Positions 44,336-54,065 of a DNA stretch of 64,000 nucleotides are shown piece after piece. The notes under the pieces were generated by a model. It had not been told where the DNA came from and ran no database searches. It was given only the letters and a program-made list of their open reading frames with translations. The first letter of the stretch is position 1; each line of letters starts with the position of its first letter. The position numbers and the translations under genes are program-made. The DNA is taken from contig JBFJPL010000009.1 of assembly GCA_041617155.1 (NCBI GenBank), forward strand, positions 1 through 64,000, read 5' to 3'. The DNA comes from CAMYKD01 sp041617155 (GTDB lineage: Bacteria > Pseudomonadota > Alphaproteobacteria > Kiloniellales > JAKSDN01).

Positions 44336-46288
44336 TCACCCCAACCCGCTGACGATGTACCATGTGACCAGCGTGACGACGCCGATCAGCATGGCGAAAG
44401 CATAATGATAAACGTAGCCGCTCTGCAGGCGGCTGACCCGCCGGGCGATGTTCAGCGTTGCCGCGGCCAATCCGTCGGGCCCCACGCCGTCGATCACCGT
44501 ACCGTCGCCGGACTTCCACAGCTGCCGGCCCAGGACATGCGCCGGCCGCACGAAGAGGATGTCGTAGAGCTCGTCGAAGTACCATTTGTTCAGCAGGAAC
44601 AGGTAGAGCGGCCGGAACATGCGGGCCAGCGTCCCCGGTAGGCCCGGATTGAACATGTACATCCAATAGGCCCCCGCGATCCCCGCGCCGGCCACGACCA
44701 GCGGCAGCAGCTTGACCCAGAACGGCACGTGGTGCGCCGCCTCGATCGAATCGTTCTCGGGCAGGACCAGGAGGGAGGCGTTCCAGAAGTCCACGCGTCC
44801 GTCGCCGACCATCCAGATGTAGGCCGCGCCACCCAGGACCGCGCCGATGGCAAGGACCACCAGCGGCAGAATCATGACCTTGGGGGACTCATGGACGTGA
44901 TCCCAGGTCTCTTGATCCATGCGCGGCTTGCCGTGGAAGGTCATGATGATCAGGCGCCAGGAATAGAAGGCGGTCATGAAGGCCGCCGCGATACCGGCCC
45001 AGAAGGCGAAGAGCCCATGGCGGCTGTGCGCGCCGTAGGCGGCTTCGATGATCATGTCCTTGGAGAAGAATCCGGAAAAGCCCAGGAAGGTGCCGGGTAT
45101 GCCGATGCCCGCCAGGGCCAGGCTGCCGATCCACATGAGCGCGTAGGTCTGCGGGATGCGCTTCCACAGGCCGCCCATTTTGCGCATGTCCTGTTCGTCG
45201 GACATGGCGTGGATGACGGATCCGGCGCCCAGGAACAACAGCGCCTTGAAGAAGGCATGGGTACCCAGGTGGAAGATCGCCGCGCCATAGGCCGAGACCC
45301 CGGCGGCGAAGAACATGTAACCAAGCTGGCTGCAGGTCGAGTAGGCGATCACCCGCTTGATGTCGTTCTGACACAGCCCGACCGTGGCTGCGAAGAAGGC
45401 GGTGATCGCGCCGACGTAGGTCACCAGCTCCAGGGCGATCGGCGAATACTCGAAAATCGGCGACAGGCGGCAGACCATGAAGACGCCGGCGGTGACCATG
45501 GTGGCCGCGTGGATCAGGGCGGAGACCGGGGTCGGGCCCTCCATGGCGTCCGGCAGCCAGGTGTGCAGGCCGAGCTGCGCCGACTTGCCCATGGCGCCGA
45601 TGAACAGCAGGATGCAGATCACGGTCAGCGCATGGCCCTCGATGCCGAGGAACACGAAGCGGGACTCGGCGAAATAGGGCGCGGCCTCGAACACCTGATC
45701 GAAACCGACCGAGCCGAATATGAAGAAGGCGCCCATGATGCCGAGCGCGAAGCCGACGTCGCCCACGCGGTTGACCAGAAACGCCTTGATCGCCGCCGCG
45801 CAAGCGCTCGGCTTTTCGTACCAGAAGCCGATCAGCAGGTAGGAAACCAGGCCGACCCCCTCCCAGCCGAAGAACATCTGAACGAAGTTGTCGGCGCTGA
45901 CCAGCATCAGCATGAAGAAGGTAAAGAGGCTGAGGTAGGAGAAGAACCGCGGGATCGACTTGTCGTGCGACATGTAGCCGATCGAATAAATGTGGATCAT
46001 GGTCGAGACCACGGTCACGACCGAGAGCATGACCGCCGTCAGGGTGTCCAGCCTGAGTGCCCAGGACAGCTCGAAGCTGCCGGAATCGATCCAGGTGAAG
46101 AGCTCGCTAACATGCACGTTGCCGCGTAGCACTACGTCGTTGAAGACGACCAGCGACAGGAGCGCGGAAACAGACATCAGAATGCAGGTCACGAGCTGCG
46201 CGCCCCGGTCGCCGATCAGGCGGCCGAACAGCCCAGCGATGATGGCACCGACAAAGGGCAGGAAGACGACGGCGACGTCCAATACCAT
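44336..46288 (-). CDS. nuoL: NADH-quinone oxidoreductase subunit L
   Basis: NuoL is the distal proton-pumping subunit of complex I and carries the long lateral helix. The 650-residue protein starts VVFLPFVGAIIAGLFGRLIGD, has FGWEGVGLVSYLLIGFWYEKPSACAAAIKAFLVNRVGD, and GLHTWLPDAMEGPTPVSALIHAATMVTAGVF. The C-terminal amphipathic helix and final membrane anchor (AMLIGVVTLVTWYIVSG) are intact. Confidence 0.98.
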   Translation of the reverse strand: MVLDVAVVFLPFVGAIIAGLFGRLIGDRGAQLVTCILMSVSALLSLVVFNDVVLRGNVHVSELFTWIDSGSFELSWALRLDTLTAVMLSVVTVVSTMIHIYSIGYMSHDKSIPRFFSYLSLFTFFMLMLVSADNFVQMFFGWEGVGLVSYLLIGFWYEKPSACAAAIKAFLVNRVGDVGFALGIMGAFFIFGSVGFDQVFEAAPYFAESRFVFLGIEGHALTVICILLFIGAMGKSAQLGLHTWLPDAMEGPTPVSALIHAATMVTAGVFMVCRLSPIFEYSPIALELVTYVGAITAFFAATVGLCQNDIKRVIAYSTCSQLGYMFFAAGVSAYGAAIFHLGTHAFFKALLFLGAGSVIHAMSDEQDMRKMGGLWKRIPQTYALMWIGSLALAGIGIPGTFLGFSGFFSKDMIIEAAYGAHSRHGLFAFWAGIAAAFMTAFYSWRLIIMTFHGKPRMDQETWDHVHESPKVMILPLVVLAIGAVLGGAAYIWMVGDGRVDFWNASLLVLPENDSIEAAHHVPFWVKLLPLVVAGAGIAGAYWMYMFNPGLPGTLARMFRPLYLFLLNKWYFDELYDILFVRPAHVLGRQLWKSGDGTVIDGVGPDGLAAATLNIARRVSRLQSGYVYHYAFAMLIGVVTLVTWYIVSGLG

Positions 46289-46296
46289 AGCGGCTC

Positions 46297-46608
46297 TCAG
46301 CCCTTCATCATGTTGATATCTTCAACCGCGATGGACCCGCGGTTGCGGAAATAAATCACCAGGATCGCCAAGCCGATGGCCGCCTCGGCCGCCGCCACGG
46401 TCAGCACGAACATGGCGAAGACCTGTCCGGTAAGGTCCTGCAAATGGGTAGAGAAGGCGACCAGGTTGATGTTGACCGCGAGCAGCATCAGCTCGATCGA
46501 CATTAGGATGATGATCACGTTCTTGCGGTTCAGGAAGATGCCGAAAATCCCCAAGGTGAAGAGAATCGCGGCAACCGTCAGGTAATGGGCCAAGCCGATT
46601 TCCAGCAT
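46297..46608 (-). CDS. nuoK: NADH-quinone oxidoreductase subunit K
   Basis: NuoK forms part of the proton path next to NuoJ and NuoN. The 103-residue protein has three membrane helices and both conserved membrane glutamates (in MSIELMLLAVNINLVAF and AAAEAAIGLAILVIYFRNRG). The start overlaps the region immediately after the nuoJ stop, three bases apart. Confidence 0.98.
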   Translation of the reverse strand: MLEIGLAHYLTVAAILFTLGIFGIFLNRKNVIIILMSIELMLLAVNINLVAFSTHLQDLTGQVFAMFVLTVAAAEAAIGLAILVIYFRNRGSIAVEDINMMKG

Positions 46609-46611
46609 CGC

Positions 46612-47226
46612 TCAGACCCCGCTCCCGGTCGGCACGTCCTTGATCTCGATCGACTCTTCCCGGGTGCGGCCGACCTGGCCGCCGATCGACTGACGGCGCA
46701 CGCCCTCGCGCCGGCGTAGGGTCAGGACGATGGCGCCGATCATCGCGATCAATAGAATCAGTCCCGCGGCCTGGAACAGGTAGATGTAGTCCGTATAGAG
46801 CACGTTGCCGAGCGCCTCGGTGTTGTGGGTCTGCTCGATCGGCGGGATCGGCTGGCTCGCCTGGCCTGCCGGGTCCGGCGTGGCGACCCAGGCGGCGGCG
46901 ACCAGCGTCAACTCGACCAGGAGGATAAGGCCGATCAGCCCGCCGATGGGCAGGTACTGAAGGAAGCCCTGGCGCATCTCGACGTAGTTGATGTCGAGCA
47001 TCATCACCACGAAGAGAAACAGGACCGCGACGGCGCCGACATAGACCACCACCAGGATCATTGCCAGGAACTCGGCTCCCATGAGTACGAAGAGGCCGGC
47101 CGAATTGAAGAACGCGAGGATCAGGAACAGCACCGAGTGCACGGGATTGCGGGCGGAAATCACCATCATCGCGGAGGCCACGGCCACGAAGGCGAAAAGG
47201 TAGAAGGCCAGCGCCTGGATGATCAC
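46612..47226 (-). CDS. nuoJ: NADH-quinone oxidoreductase subunit J
   Basis: NuoJ is a five-helix membrane subunit whose third helix takes part in coupling. The 204-residue protein starts VIIQALAFYLFAFVAVASAMMVISARNPVHSVLFLI and has GAEFLAMILVVVYVGAVAVLFLFVVMMLDIN. The GTG at 47226 has an AAGGAG site nine bases upstream; an earlier in-frame start adds charged residues not seen in the family. A charged C-terminal tail (about 170-204) is soluble. Confidence 0.96.
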   Translation of the reverse strand: MIIQALAFYLFAFVAVASAMMVISARNPVHSVLFLILAFFNSAGLFVLMGAEFLAMILVVVYVGAVAVLFLFVVMMLDINYVEMRQGFLQYLPIGGLIGLILLVELTLVAAAWVATPDPAGQASQPIPPIEQTHNTEALGNVLYTDYIYLFQAAGLILLIAMIGAIVLTLRRREGVRRQSIGGQVGRTREESIEIKDVPTGSGV

Positions 47227-47304
47227 TTCAGGCGCTCCTTCACTGATTTCGCGTCGGCTTGCAAGATCCCTCCTCCCCAATGTCTTCCGGACGAGCGCTC
47301 AGGC

Positions 47305-47793
47305 TTAGCGGTAAGGCGCGTCGAGCGCGATGTTCTGCATGATTTCGGATTCCCAGCGGTCGCCGTTCGCCAGCAGCTTTTCCTTGTTGTAGAACAGCTC
47401 CTCCCGGGTCTCGGTCGCGAACTCGAAGTTCGGTCCCTCGACGATGGCATCGACCGGACAGGCTTCTTGGCAAAATCCGCAATAGATGCACTTGGTCATA
47501 TCGATGTCGTAACGCGTCGTGCGGCGACTGCCATCCGCGCGCGGTTCGGCCTCAATGGTGATGGCCTGGGCCGGGCAGATCGCCTCGCACAACTTGCATG
47601 CAATGCAGCGCTCCTCGCCGTTGGGATAGCGGCGCAAGACATGCTCGCCGCGAAACCGCGGGCTCAAGGGGCCTTTCTCGTGCGGGTAGTTTAGCGTCAC
47701 CTTGGGCCTGAAGAGGTAGCGCAGGGTGAGCGACATGCCGGACAGCAGCTCGCTCAGCAACAGACTACGAAGGCCCCGATCGATAATGGACAT
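47305..47793 (-). CDS. nuoI: NADH-quinone oxidoreductase subunit I
   Basis: NuoI carries clusters N6a and N6b, passing electrons to N2 near the quinone. The 162-residue protein has two 4Fe-4S motifs, CIACKLCEAICP and CIYCGFCQEACP, and the family N-terminal GMSLTLRYLFRPKVTLNYPHEKGPLSPRFRGEH. ATG at 47793 is preferred to a TTG three codons earlier because it gives the usual alphaproteobacterial length. About 78 bases separate it from nuoJ, longer than other gaps in the operon. Confidence 0.97.
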   Translation of the reverse strand: MSIIDRGLRSLLLSELLSGMSLTLRYLFRPKVTLNYPHEKGPLSPRFRGEHVLRRYPNGEERCIACKLCEAICPAQAITIEAEPRADGSRRTTRYDIDMTKCIYCGFCQEACPVDAIVEGPNFEFATETREELFYNKEKLLANGDRWESEIMQNIALDAPYR

Positions 47794-47838
47794 GGTCTTC
47801 AAGCTTTCCCGGTTTCGCGGCGCATGAACATCCCGTGC

Positions 47839-48891
47839 TTAGCCCTTCGGCAACAGGTCGAAGGCCACCAGTACTCCGGCCGTCACCACGACCCACAGCA
47901 GCGAGAACGGCAGGAACACCTTCCAGCCCAGGCGCATCAGTTGATCGTAACGATAGCGCGGAAAGGTCGCACGCACCCACAGGAACACGAAGAGGCACAA
48001 CGCGATCTTGGCGGCCAGCCAGAGCGGGCCCGGTATCCAGTTAAACGGCGCGATGTCGAACGGCGGCAACCAACCGCCCAGGAACAGGATTGTGGTCATC
48101 GCGCTCATCAGGATCATGTTGGCGTACTCGCCGAGGAAAAACAGCGCGAAGGTCATGGAGGAGTATTCGACGAAAAATCCGGCGACCAGCTCCGACTCGC
48201 CCTCGGGCAAATCGAAGGGTGACCGGTTGGTCTCGGCCAGCGTCGAGACGAAGAAGATCACGAACATCGGCAGCAGCCACAGCCAATACCAGCTGAACAG
48301 GCCGTAGGGTCCTTGTTGCGCCAGCACGATGTCGGTCAGGTTGAGGGAACCGACACAAAGCAGCACGGTGATGATCACGAAGCCCATCGAGACCTCGTAG
48401 GACACCATTTGCGCGGCCGAGCGCAACGCTCCCAGGAAAGGATACTTGGAGTTGGAGGCCCAGCCGGCCATGATCACGCCGTAGACCCCAAGCGATGAAA
48501 TAGCGAAGAGATAAAGGATACCGACGTTGATGTCGGCCAGCACCACTCCGGCGTCGAAAGGAATCACCGCCCAGCCGATCATCGCCAGTATAAAGGTCAG
48601 CATCGGCGCAGCGACGAAAACCACCCGGTTGGCGCCGGCCGGCAGGATGGTTTCCTTGAACAGCAGTTTCACGCCGTCGGCGATCGGTTGCAGCAGACCG
48701 AAGGGGCCGACCACATTCGGGCCCTTTCTGAGTTGCATGGCGGCGATTACCTTGCGCTCGGCATAGGTCAGATAGGCGACGCCAAGCAGCAGCGGCACCA
48801 GAATCGCGACGATCTGAGCGACGATAATGATCCCTTGGCCCGCGTAGGTGTTCCAGAAGGGCCAGTCCAGCAAGGCGGCAAACTCAGCCAT
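47839..48891 (-). CDS. nuoH: NADH-quinone oxidoreductase subunit H
   Basis: NuoH forms the quinone chamber at the junction of the arms. The 350-residue membrane protein has LTYAERKVIAAMQLRKGPNVVGPFGLLQPIADGVKLLFKE, the acidic loop ETNRSPFDLPEGESELVAGFFVEYSS, and a final FLWVRATFPRYRYDQLMRLGWK. It overlaps the nuoG stop by eight bases. Confidence 0.98.
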   Translation of the reverse strand: MAEFAALLDWPFWNTYAGQGIIIVAQIVAILVPLLLGVAYLTYAERKVIAAMQLRKGPNVVGPFGLLQPIADGVKLLFKETILPAGANRVVFVAAPMLTFILAMIGWAVIPFDAGVVLADINVGILYLFAISSLGVYGVIMAGWASNSKYPFLGALRSAAQMVSYEVSMGFVIITVLLCVGSLNLTDIVLAQQGPYGLFSWYWLWLLPMFVIFFVSTLAETNRSPFDLPEGESELVAGFFVEYSSMTFALFFLGEYANMILMSAMTTILFLGGWLPPFDIAPFNWIPGPLWLAAKIALCLFVFLWVRATFPRYRYDQLMRLGWKVFLPFSLLWVVVTAGVLVAFDLLPKG

Positions 48892-50950
48892 CGGTACCCG
48901 TTGCCTCCGGCCGGTCGGCGCGCATGAGAGCTTGGCTGCATTGCGCCATGGTCTCCGATGCCCGACTGATCGGATCGGTCATGTAGTAGTTGTCTATCGC
49001 CGCCGCGAAGGGCGCGGTGTCGATCGGCCCTTCCTCGCCGAACGGTTCCCAGGCGGCCGGCTCGATCTGGTCGACCGCGGCGAAGATCGGGTTGAGCGCG
49101 ATCAGGCGCTGGCGAAGTTGTCCCAGATTGTCGTATGGCAAGCGCTGCCCGACGACCTCCGACAACGCCCGCAGAATGGTCCAGTCCTCGCGTGCATCGC
49201 CTGGCGGGTATCCGGCCAAACGGCCGAGTTGGACCCTGCCCTCGGTATTCACATAGGTACCGTTCTTCTCGGTATAGGCGGCACCCGGCAGAATCACGTC
49301 GGCCCGGTGCGCGCCGGCGTCGCCGTGGTGCCCCTGGTAGATCACGAAGGCCTTGCCCAGGGCCGTCATGTCGATCTCGTCGGCGCCCAGCAGGAAAACC
49401 GCTTCGATCGCACCGCTTGCGGTGCCTTCAAGGATCCCGGCGAAGTCGCGCCCGCCCTCGCCCGGCACGAAGCCGAGCTCGAGGCCGCCGACGCGTGCCG
49501 CAGCGACGTGCAGCAGGTTGAAGCCGTTCCAACCCTCCTTCACCATGTCGAAGGTCTCCGCCACTTTCCGGCCCAGGGCGAGAATAGCCGCGCCGTCCGA
49601 CCGCCGCAGCGCCGCGCTGCCCAGAACGATCATCGGCCGCTCGGCTGCCTTCAGGGTCTTGGCGAAGGCGCCCTTGCCGTTGGCCAGCTCCTTCAAGGTG
49701 TCCGGACCGGCGCCCAGATGGTCGATCTGATAGCTGAGATCGGCCGGCACACCGATCAGGCCGACCGGCAGCCCGCCCGCGAGAAATCGCTTGCGCAGGC
49801 GGGCATTGATCATGGGCGCTTCCCAGCGCGGGTTGGTGCCGACCAGCAACACGGCGTCGGCCTGCTCTATCCCGGCGATGCCGGTGTTGAACAGGTAGCC
49901 GGCGCGGGTTCGGGGGTCGAGCTTGGCGCCGTCCTGCCGGCAGTCCAGATTGCTCGACCCCAGGGCGGTTACCAGGTCCTTCAAGGCGAGCATGGATTCG
50001 GCATCGCACAGGTCGCCGGCGATCGCCGCGATCTGCTCGCCCTTCAGCGCGGCCAACTTCTTGGCGATGGCGCCAAAAGCCTCGTCCCAGGAAGCCGCCC
50101 GAAGCTTGCCCTCGACGTCGCGCACATAAGGCCGGTCGAGCCGCTGCCGGCGCAAGCCGTCGCAGGCATAACGCGTCTTGTCGGCTATCCATTCCTCGTT
50201 GATATCCTCGTGCAGCCGAGGCAGCACTCGCATCACCTCGCGGCCCCGGCAGTCGACCCGAATGTTGGAGCCGACCGCGTCCAGCACATCGACCGAATCG
50301 GTCTTCCTAAGCTCCCACGAACGGGCCGAGAAGGCGTAGGGCTTCGAGGTCAGGGCCCCGACCGGGCAGATGTCGACCAGGTTGCCGGATAGTTCCGACC
50401 CGACCGCTTTCTCCAGCGTGGTGATCTCCATGTGTTCGCCGCGGCCCAAGGCACCCATCTCCTCGACTCCGGCGATCTCCGTACTGAAGCGAACGCAGCG
50501 GGTGCAGTGGATGCAGCGAGTCATGATGGTCTTGATCAGCGGGCCCATGTACTTGTCCGGCACCGCGCGCTTGTTCTCTTCATAGCGGCTGCGGTCAAAG
50601 CCGTAAGCCATCGCCTGATCCTGCAAATCGCATTCGCCGCCCTGGTCGCAGATCGGGCAGTCGAGCGGGTGATTGATCAGCAGGAACTCCATCACGCCCT
50701 TGCGCGCCTTCTTGACGGTCGGCGTATCTGTTTTGATCACCATGCCTTCGGCGACCGGCATGGCGCAGGAGGCGATCGGCTTGGGCGCTCGTTCCATCTC
50801 CACCAGGCACATGCGGCAATTACCCGCAACGGAAAGCCGCTCGTGATAGCAGAAGCGGGGGATCTCGACGCCGGCGAGCTCGCAGGCCTGGAGCACTGTC
50901 AGGCCGCTCGGCACCTCGATTTCGCGGTCGTCTATGGTCAGCTTCGGCAT
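48884..50950 (-). CDS. nuoG: NADH-quinone oxidoreductase subunit G
   Basis: NuoG is the large iron-sulphur subunit of the NADH-oxidising arm. The 688-residue protein has the N-terminal 2Fe-2S domain (CELAGVEIPRFCYHERLSVAGNCRMCLVE), the His-Cys3 cluster segment (HPLDCPICDQGGECDLQDQA), a further 4Fe-4S motif (RCIHCTRCVRF ... CPVGALTSKP), then a molybdopterin-oxidoreductase-like domain that is catalytically inert in this family. Length matches mitochondrial-type NuoG and is shorter than E. coli. Confidence 0.98.
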   Translation of the reverse strand: MPKLTIDDREIEVPSGLTVLQACELAGVEIPRFCYHERLSVAGNCRMCLVEMERAPKPIASCAMPVAEGMVIKTDTPTVKKARKGVMEFLLINHPLDCPICDQGGECDLQDQAMAYGFDRSRYEENKRAVPDKYMGPLIKTIMTRCIHCTRCVRFSTEIAGVEEMGALGRGEHMEITTLEKAVGSELSGNLVDICPVGALTSKPYAFSARSWELRKTDSVDVLDAVGSNIRVDCRGREVMRVLPRLHEDINEEWIADKTRYACDGLRRQRLDRPYVRDVEGKLRAASWDEAFGAIAKKLAALKGEQIAAIAGDLCDAESMLALKDLVTALGSSNLDCRQDGAKLDPRTRAGYLFNTGIAGIEQADAVLLVGTNPRWEAPMINARLRKRFLAGGLPVGLIGVPADLSYQIDHLGAGPDTLKELANGKGAFAKTLKAAERPMIVLGSAALRRSDGAAILALGRKVAETFDMVKEGWNGFNLLHVAAARVGGLELGFVPGEGGRDFAGILEGTASGAIEAVFLLGADEIDMTALGKAFVIYQGHHGDAGAHRADVILPGAAYTEKNGTYVNTEGRVQLGRLAGYPPGDAREDWTILRALSEVVGQRLPYDNLGQLRQRLIALNPIFAAVDQIEPAAWEPFGEEGPIDTAPFAAAIDNYYMTDPISRASETMAQCSQALMRADRPEATGTDG

Positions 50951-50959
50951 CGCGCTCCC

Positions 50960-52249
50960 CTACTCCGCCGCCGCCAGGCCGCTGCTCTTGTTGGCCTTGA
51001 TGCGCTGCTCCAACTCGGGCCGGAAATGCCGGATCAGACCCTGGATGGGCCAGGCCGCGGCATCGCCCAAGGCGCAAATGGTATGGCCCTCGACCTGATA
51101 GGAAACGTCCAGCAGCAGGTCGATCTCCTCCAGGTCCGCCTCGCCCTTGATCATTCGCTTGAGGACCCGCCACATCCAGCCGGTGCCTTCGCGGCAGGGC
51201 GTGCACTGGCCGCAGCTTTCGTGCATGTAAAAGTGCGCCAAGCGCTCGATCGCCGCGACGATATCGGTTGACTTGTCCATGACGATGACGGCCGCCGTGC
51301 CCAACCCGGATTTGGCCTCGCGCAGCGAGTCGAAGTCCATCAGGATGGAATCGCAGGTCGGTTTCGGCAGGCACGGCACCGAGGAGCCGCCGGGGATCAC
51401 CGCCAGCAGGTTGTTCCAGCCGCCGCGCACGCCGCCGCAGTGCTTCTCGATCAGCTCGCGCAGCGGGATGCCCATCTCCTCTTCCACGTTGCACGGCTTC
51501 TCGACGTGGCCGGAGATGCTGAAGATCTTGGTACCGGTGTTCCTCGGCCGGCCGAGCGAGGTCCACCAGTCGACCCCGCGGCGCAGGATCTCGGGCACCA
51601 CGGCGATGGTCTCGACGTTGTTCACGGTGGTCGGGCAACCGTACAGACCGACCGCCGCCGGGAATGGCGGTTTCAGACGCGGCTGGCCCTTCTTGCCTTC
51701 GAGGCTTTCGAGCAGCGCGGTTTCCTCGCCGCAGATGTAGGCGCCGGCGCCGCGATGGAGGTAGATATCGTAATCGTAACCCGAGCCGCAGGCGTTCTTG
51801 CCGATCAGCCCAGCCTCGTAGGCCTCGTCGATCGCCCGTTGAACATGCGAGGCCTCGCTGAAAAACTCGCCGCGGATGTAGATGTAGCAGGCCGAGGCAC
51901 CCATGGCGAATCCGGCCACAAGGCAGCCCTCGAGCAGGCGGTGTGGGTCATAGCGTAGAATTTCGCGGTCCTTGCAGGTGCCGGGCTCCGACTCGTCGGC
52001 ATTGACCACTAGGTAGGACGGCCGGCCGTCGCTTTCCTTCGGCATGAAGGACCACTTGAGCCCGGTCGGGAATCCGGCCCCGCCGCGGCCGCGCAGGTCC
52101 GAAGACTTGACCTGCTCGACCAGCTCATCCCGGCCCAGGTCGAGGAGTTCCTTGGTATCGACCCAGACGCCGCGGCGCTTGGCACCGGCAAGCTGCCAAT
52201 CGTCCTGGCCGTAGAGATTGGTGAAGATGCGATCCTTGTCCTGAAGCAT
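50960..52249 (-). CDS. nuoF: NADH-quinone oxidoreductase subunit F
   Basis: NuoF binds NADH and FMN and holds cluster N3. The 429-residue protein has LRGRGGAGFPTGLKWSFMPKE (NADH), YLVVNADESEPGTCKDREI (FMN), the SLBB domain, and the 4Fe-4S motif SCGQCTPCREGTGW with a fourth Cys in GHTICALGDAAAWP. It overlaps the nuoE stop by one base and leads nuoG by nine. Confidence 0.98.
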   Translation of the reverse strand: MLQDKDRIFTNLYGQDDWQLAGAKRRGVWVDTKELLDLGRDELVEQVKSSDLRGRGGAGFPTGLKWSFMPKESDGRPSYLVVNADESEPGTCKDREILRYDPHRLLEGCLVAGFAMGASACYIYIRGEFFSEASHVQRAIDEAYEAGLIGKNACGSGYDYDIYLHRGAGAYICGEETALLESLEGKKGQPRLKPPFPAAVGLYGCPTTVNNVETIAVVPEILRRGVDWWTSLGRPRNTGTKIFSISGHVEKPCNVEEEMGIPLRELIEKHCGGVRGGWNNLLAVIPGGSSVPCLPKPTCDSILMDFDSLREAKSGLGTAAVIVMDKSTDIVAAIERLAHFYMHESCGQCTPCREGTGWMWRVLKRMIKGEADLEEIDLLLDVSYQVEGHTICALGDAAAWPIQGLIRHFRPELEQRIKANKSSGLAAAE

Positions 52250-52890
52250 CAGGGCTCACCCTCGCTTTGCTCGGCCGCCGCGCTGGCATTTGCCGTGGCC
52301 AGAAGCGTCTGCGGACCGCCCTCGGGCGCCGAACCCTGGCGTCCGGTTTGAGGGCCCATGGGTACCTCCTTGCCGGCCTTCAGATCATCGATGATGCCGG
52401 CCATACGCTCGGCCGTCAGGTCCTCGTAGTAGAGGTCGTTGATCTGTACCATAGGCGCGTTCGCGCAGGCGCCGAGGCATTCGACCTCGACCACCGTGAA
52501 GAGACCGTCTGGACTGGTCTCGCGAAGCTTGGTGCCCAGCTTGCTCAGGCAGGTGTTGGTCAGATCGTCGGAACCGCGCAGCCAGCAAGGTGTGGTGCGG
52601 CAGACCTGAATGAAATGCCGGCCGACCGGCTTCAGGTTGAACATGGTGTAAAAGGTTGCGACCTCGTAGACTCGGATCGGCGCCATTTCCAGCATGTTGG
52701 CCACATACTCGATGGCCTCGCCGGACAGCCAGTTGCCGTTCTGACGCTGCGCCAGGTCGAGCAGCGCGATCACCGCACTCGCCTGCCGCCCCTTGGGGTA
52801 GCGGCCGATAATCTGCTTCGCGCGCTTGAGGTTGTCCGCGGTGAAGGCGAAGCCGCCCGCCTCGCCTTCGGAATAGCTTGTTACCTTCAT
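52249..52890 (-). CDS. nuoE: NADH-quinone oxidoreductase subunit E
   Basis: NuoE is the 24-kDa thioredoxin-fold subunit with 2Fe-2S cluster N1a. The 213-residue protein has the cluster ligands as CRTTPC and CLGAC, and the family EMAPIRVYEVATFYTMFNLKPVGRH. The ATG at 52890 is two bases after the nuoD stop. A C-terminal tail of about 35 residues rich in Gly, Ala and Pro (MGPQTGRQGSAPEGG and onwards) lies beyond the fold and is common in alphaproteobacteria. Confidence 0.97.
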   Translation of the reverse strand: MKVTSYSEGEAGGFAFTADNLKRAKQIIGRYPKGRQASAVIALLDLAQRQNGNWLSGEAIEYVANMLEMAPIRVYEVATFYTMFNLKPVGRHFIQVCRTTPCWLRGSDDLTNTCLSKLGTKLRETSPDGLFTVVEVECLGACANAPMVQINDLYYEDLTAERMAGIIDDLKAGKEVPMGPQTGRQGSAPEGGPQTLLATANASAAAEQSEGEP

Positions 52891-54065
52891 CGGTCGACCT
52901 CGCCGAACACGATGTCCATGGACCCCAGGATCGCCACGCTGTCGGCCAGCATATGGCCGCGGCACAGGTAGTCCATGGCCGCCAGATGAGCGAAACCCGG
53001 TGCACGGATTTTGCATTTGTACGGCCGGTTGGTGCCGTCGGAGACGAGGTAGACAGCAAACTCGCCCTTCGGCGCCTCGACCGCCGTATAGGTTTCGCCA
53101 GGCGGCACGTGATAGCCCTCGGTGTAGAGCTTGAAGTGGTGGATCAAGGCCTCCATTGAGCGCTTCATCTCGCCGCGCTTCGGCGGCGTGATCTTGCTGT
53201 TGGGCACCTGGACCGGTCCTTGGGGCATTTTTTCTATGCACTGCTTGATGATCTTCACGCTTTGGCGCATTTCCTCCATGCGCACCATGTAGCGGTCGAA
53301 ACAATCGCCGTTCTTGCCGACCGGGATCTGAAATTCAAGCGCGTCATAGCATTCGTAGGGCTGTGACTTGCGCAGGTCCCAGGCCACGCCCGAGCCGCGC
53401 AGCATGGGGCCGGTAAAGCCCCAGTCGAAGGCCTCCTGCGCCGAGGCCACACCGATATCGACCGTGCGCTGGCGGAAGATTCGGTTGTCGCTCAAGAGAT
53501 TGTCGAAATCGTCGATCACCTTTGGAAAGGATTCGCAGAACCGCCCGATGTCGTCGAGCAGGCCGGCCGGCAGGTCCTGGTGCACGCCGCCGGGCCGGAA
53601 GTAAGCGGCGTGCAAACGGGCACCCGAGGCGCGCTCGTAAAATTCCATGAGCTTTTCGCGTTGTTCGAATCCCCAAAGGATCGGCGTCATGGCGCCCACG
53701 TCGATCGCGAAAGTGGTGATGTTGAGCAAGTGGTTGGCGATGCGGCCGATCTCGTTGTAGAGCACGCGGATGTATTGCGCGCGTTTGGGCACGCCGATAC
53801 CCAAGAGCTTCTCGGTCGCCAGCGCGAAGGCGTGTTCCTGGTTCATCGGTGCGACGTAGTCGAGCCGGTCGAAATAAGGCACCGCCTGCAAATAGGTCTT
53901 GTACTCGATCAGCTTCTCGGTGCCCCGGTGCAGCAGCCCGATGTGCGGGTCGGCGCGCTCGATTACCTCGCCGTCCAATTCGAGCACGAGGCGCAGGACG
54001 CCGTGGGCCGCCGGATGCTGAGGCCCGAAATTGAGCGTGAGCGGCTTGATCTGAGCTTCGGCCAT
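52887..54065 (-). CDS. nuoD: NADH-quinone oxidoreductase subunit D
   Basis: NuoD is the 49-kDa subunit that lines the quinone site. The 392-residue protein has LNFGPQHPAAHGVLRLVLELDGEVIERADPHIGLLHRGTEKL, with the conserved quinone-site His in the beta1-beta2 loop, and ends with MDIVFGEVDR. It is separate from NuoC, unlike the fused E. coli NuoCD. It overlaps the nuoC stop by one base. Confidence 0.98.
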   Translation of the reverse strand: MAEAQIKPLTLNFGPQHPAAHGVLRLVLELDGEVIERADPHIGLLHRGTEKLIEYKTYLQAVPYFDRLDYVAPMNQEHAFALATEKLLGIGVPKRAQYIRVLYNEIGRIANHLLNITTFAIDVGAMTPILWGFEQREKLMEFYERASGARLHAAYFRPGGVHQDLPAGLLDDIGRFCESFPKVIDDFDNLLSDNRIFRQRTVDIGVASAQEAFDWGFTGPMLRGSGVAWDLRKSQPYECYDALEFQIPVGKNGDCFDRYMVRMEEMRQSVKIIKQCIEKMPQGPVQVPNSKITPPKRGEMKRSMEALIHHFKLYTEGYHVPPGETYTAVEAPKGEFAVYLVSDGTNRPYKCKIRAPGFAHLAAMDYLCRGHMLADSVAILGSMDIVFGEVDR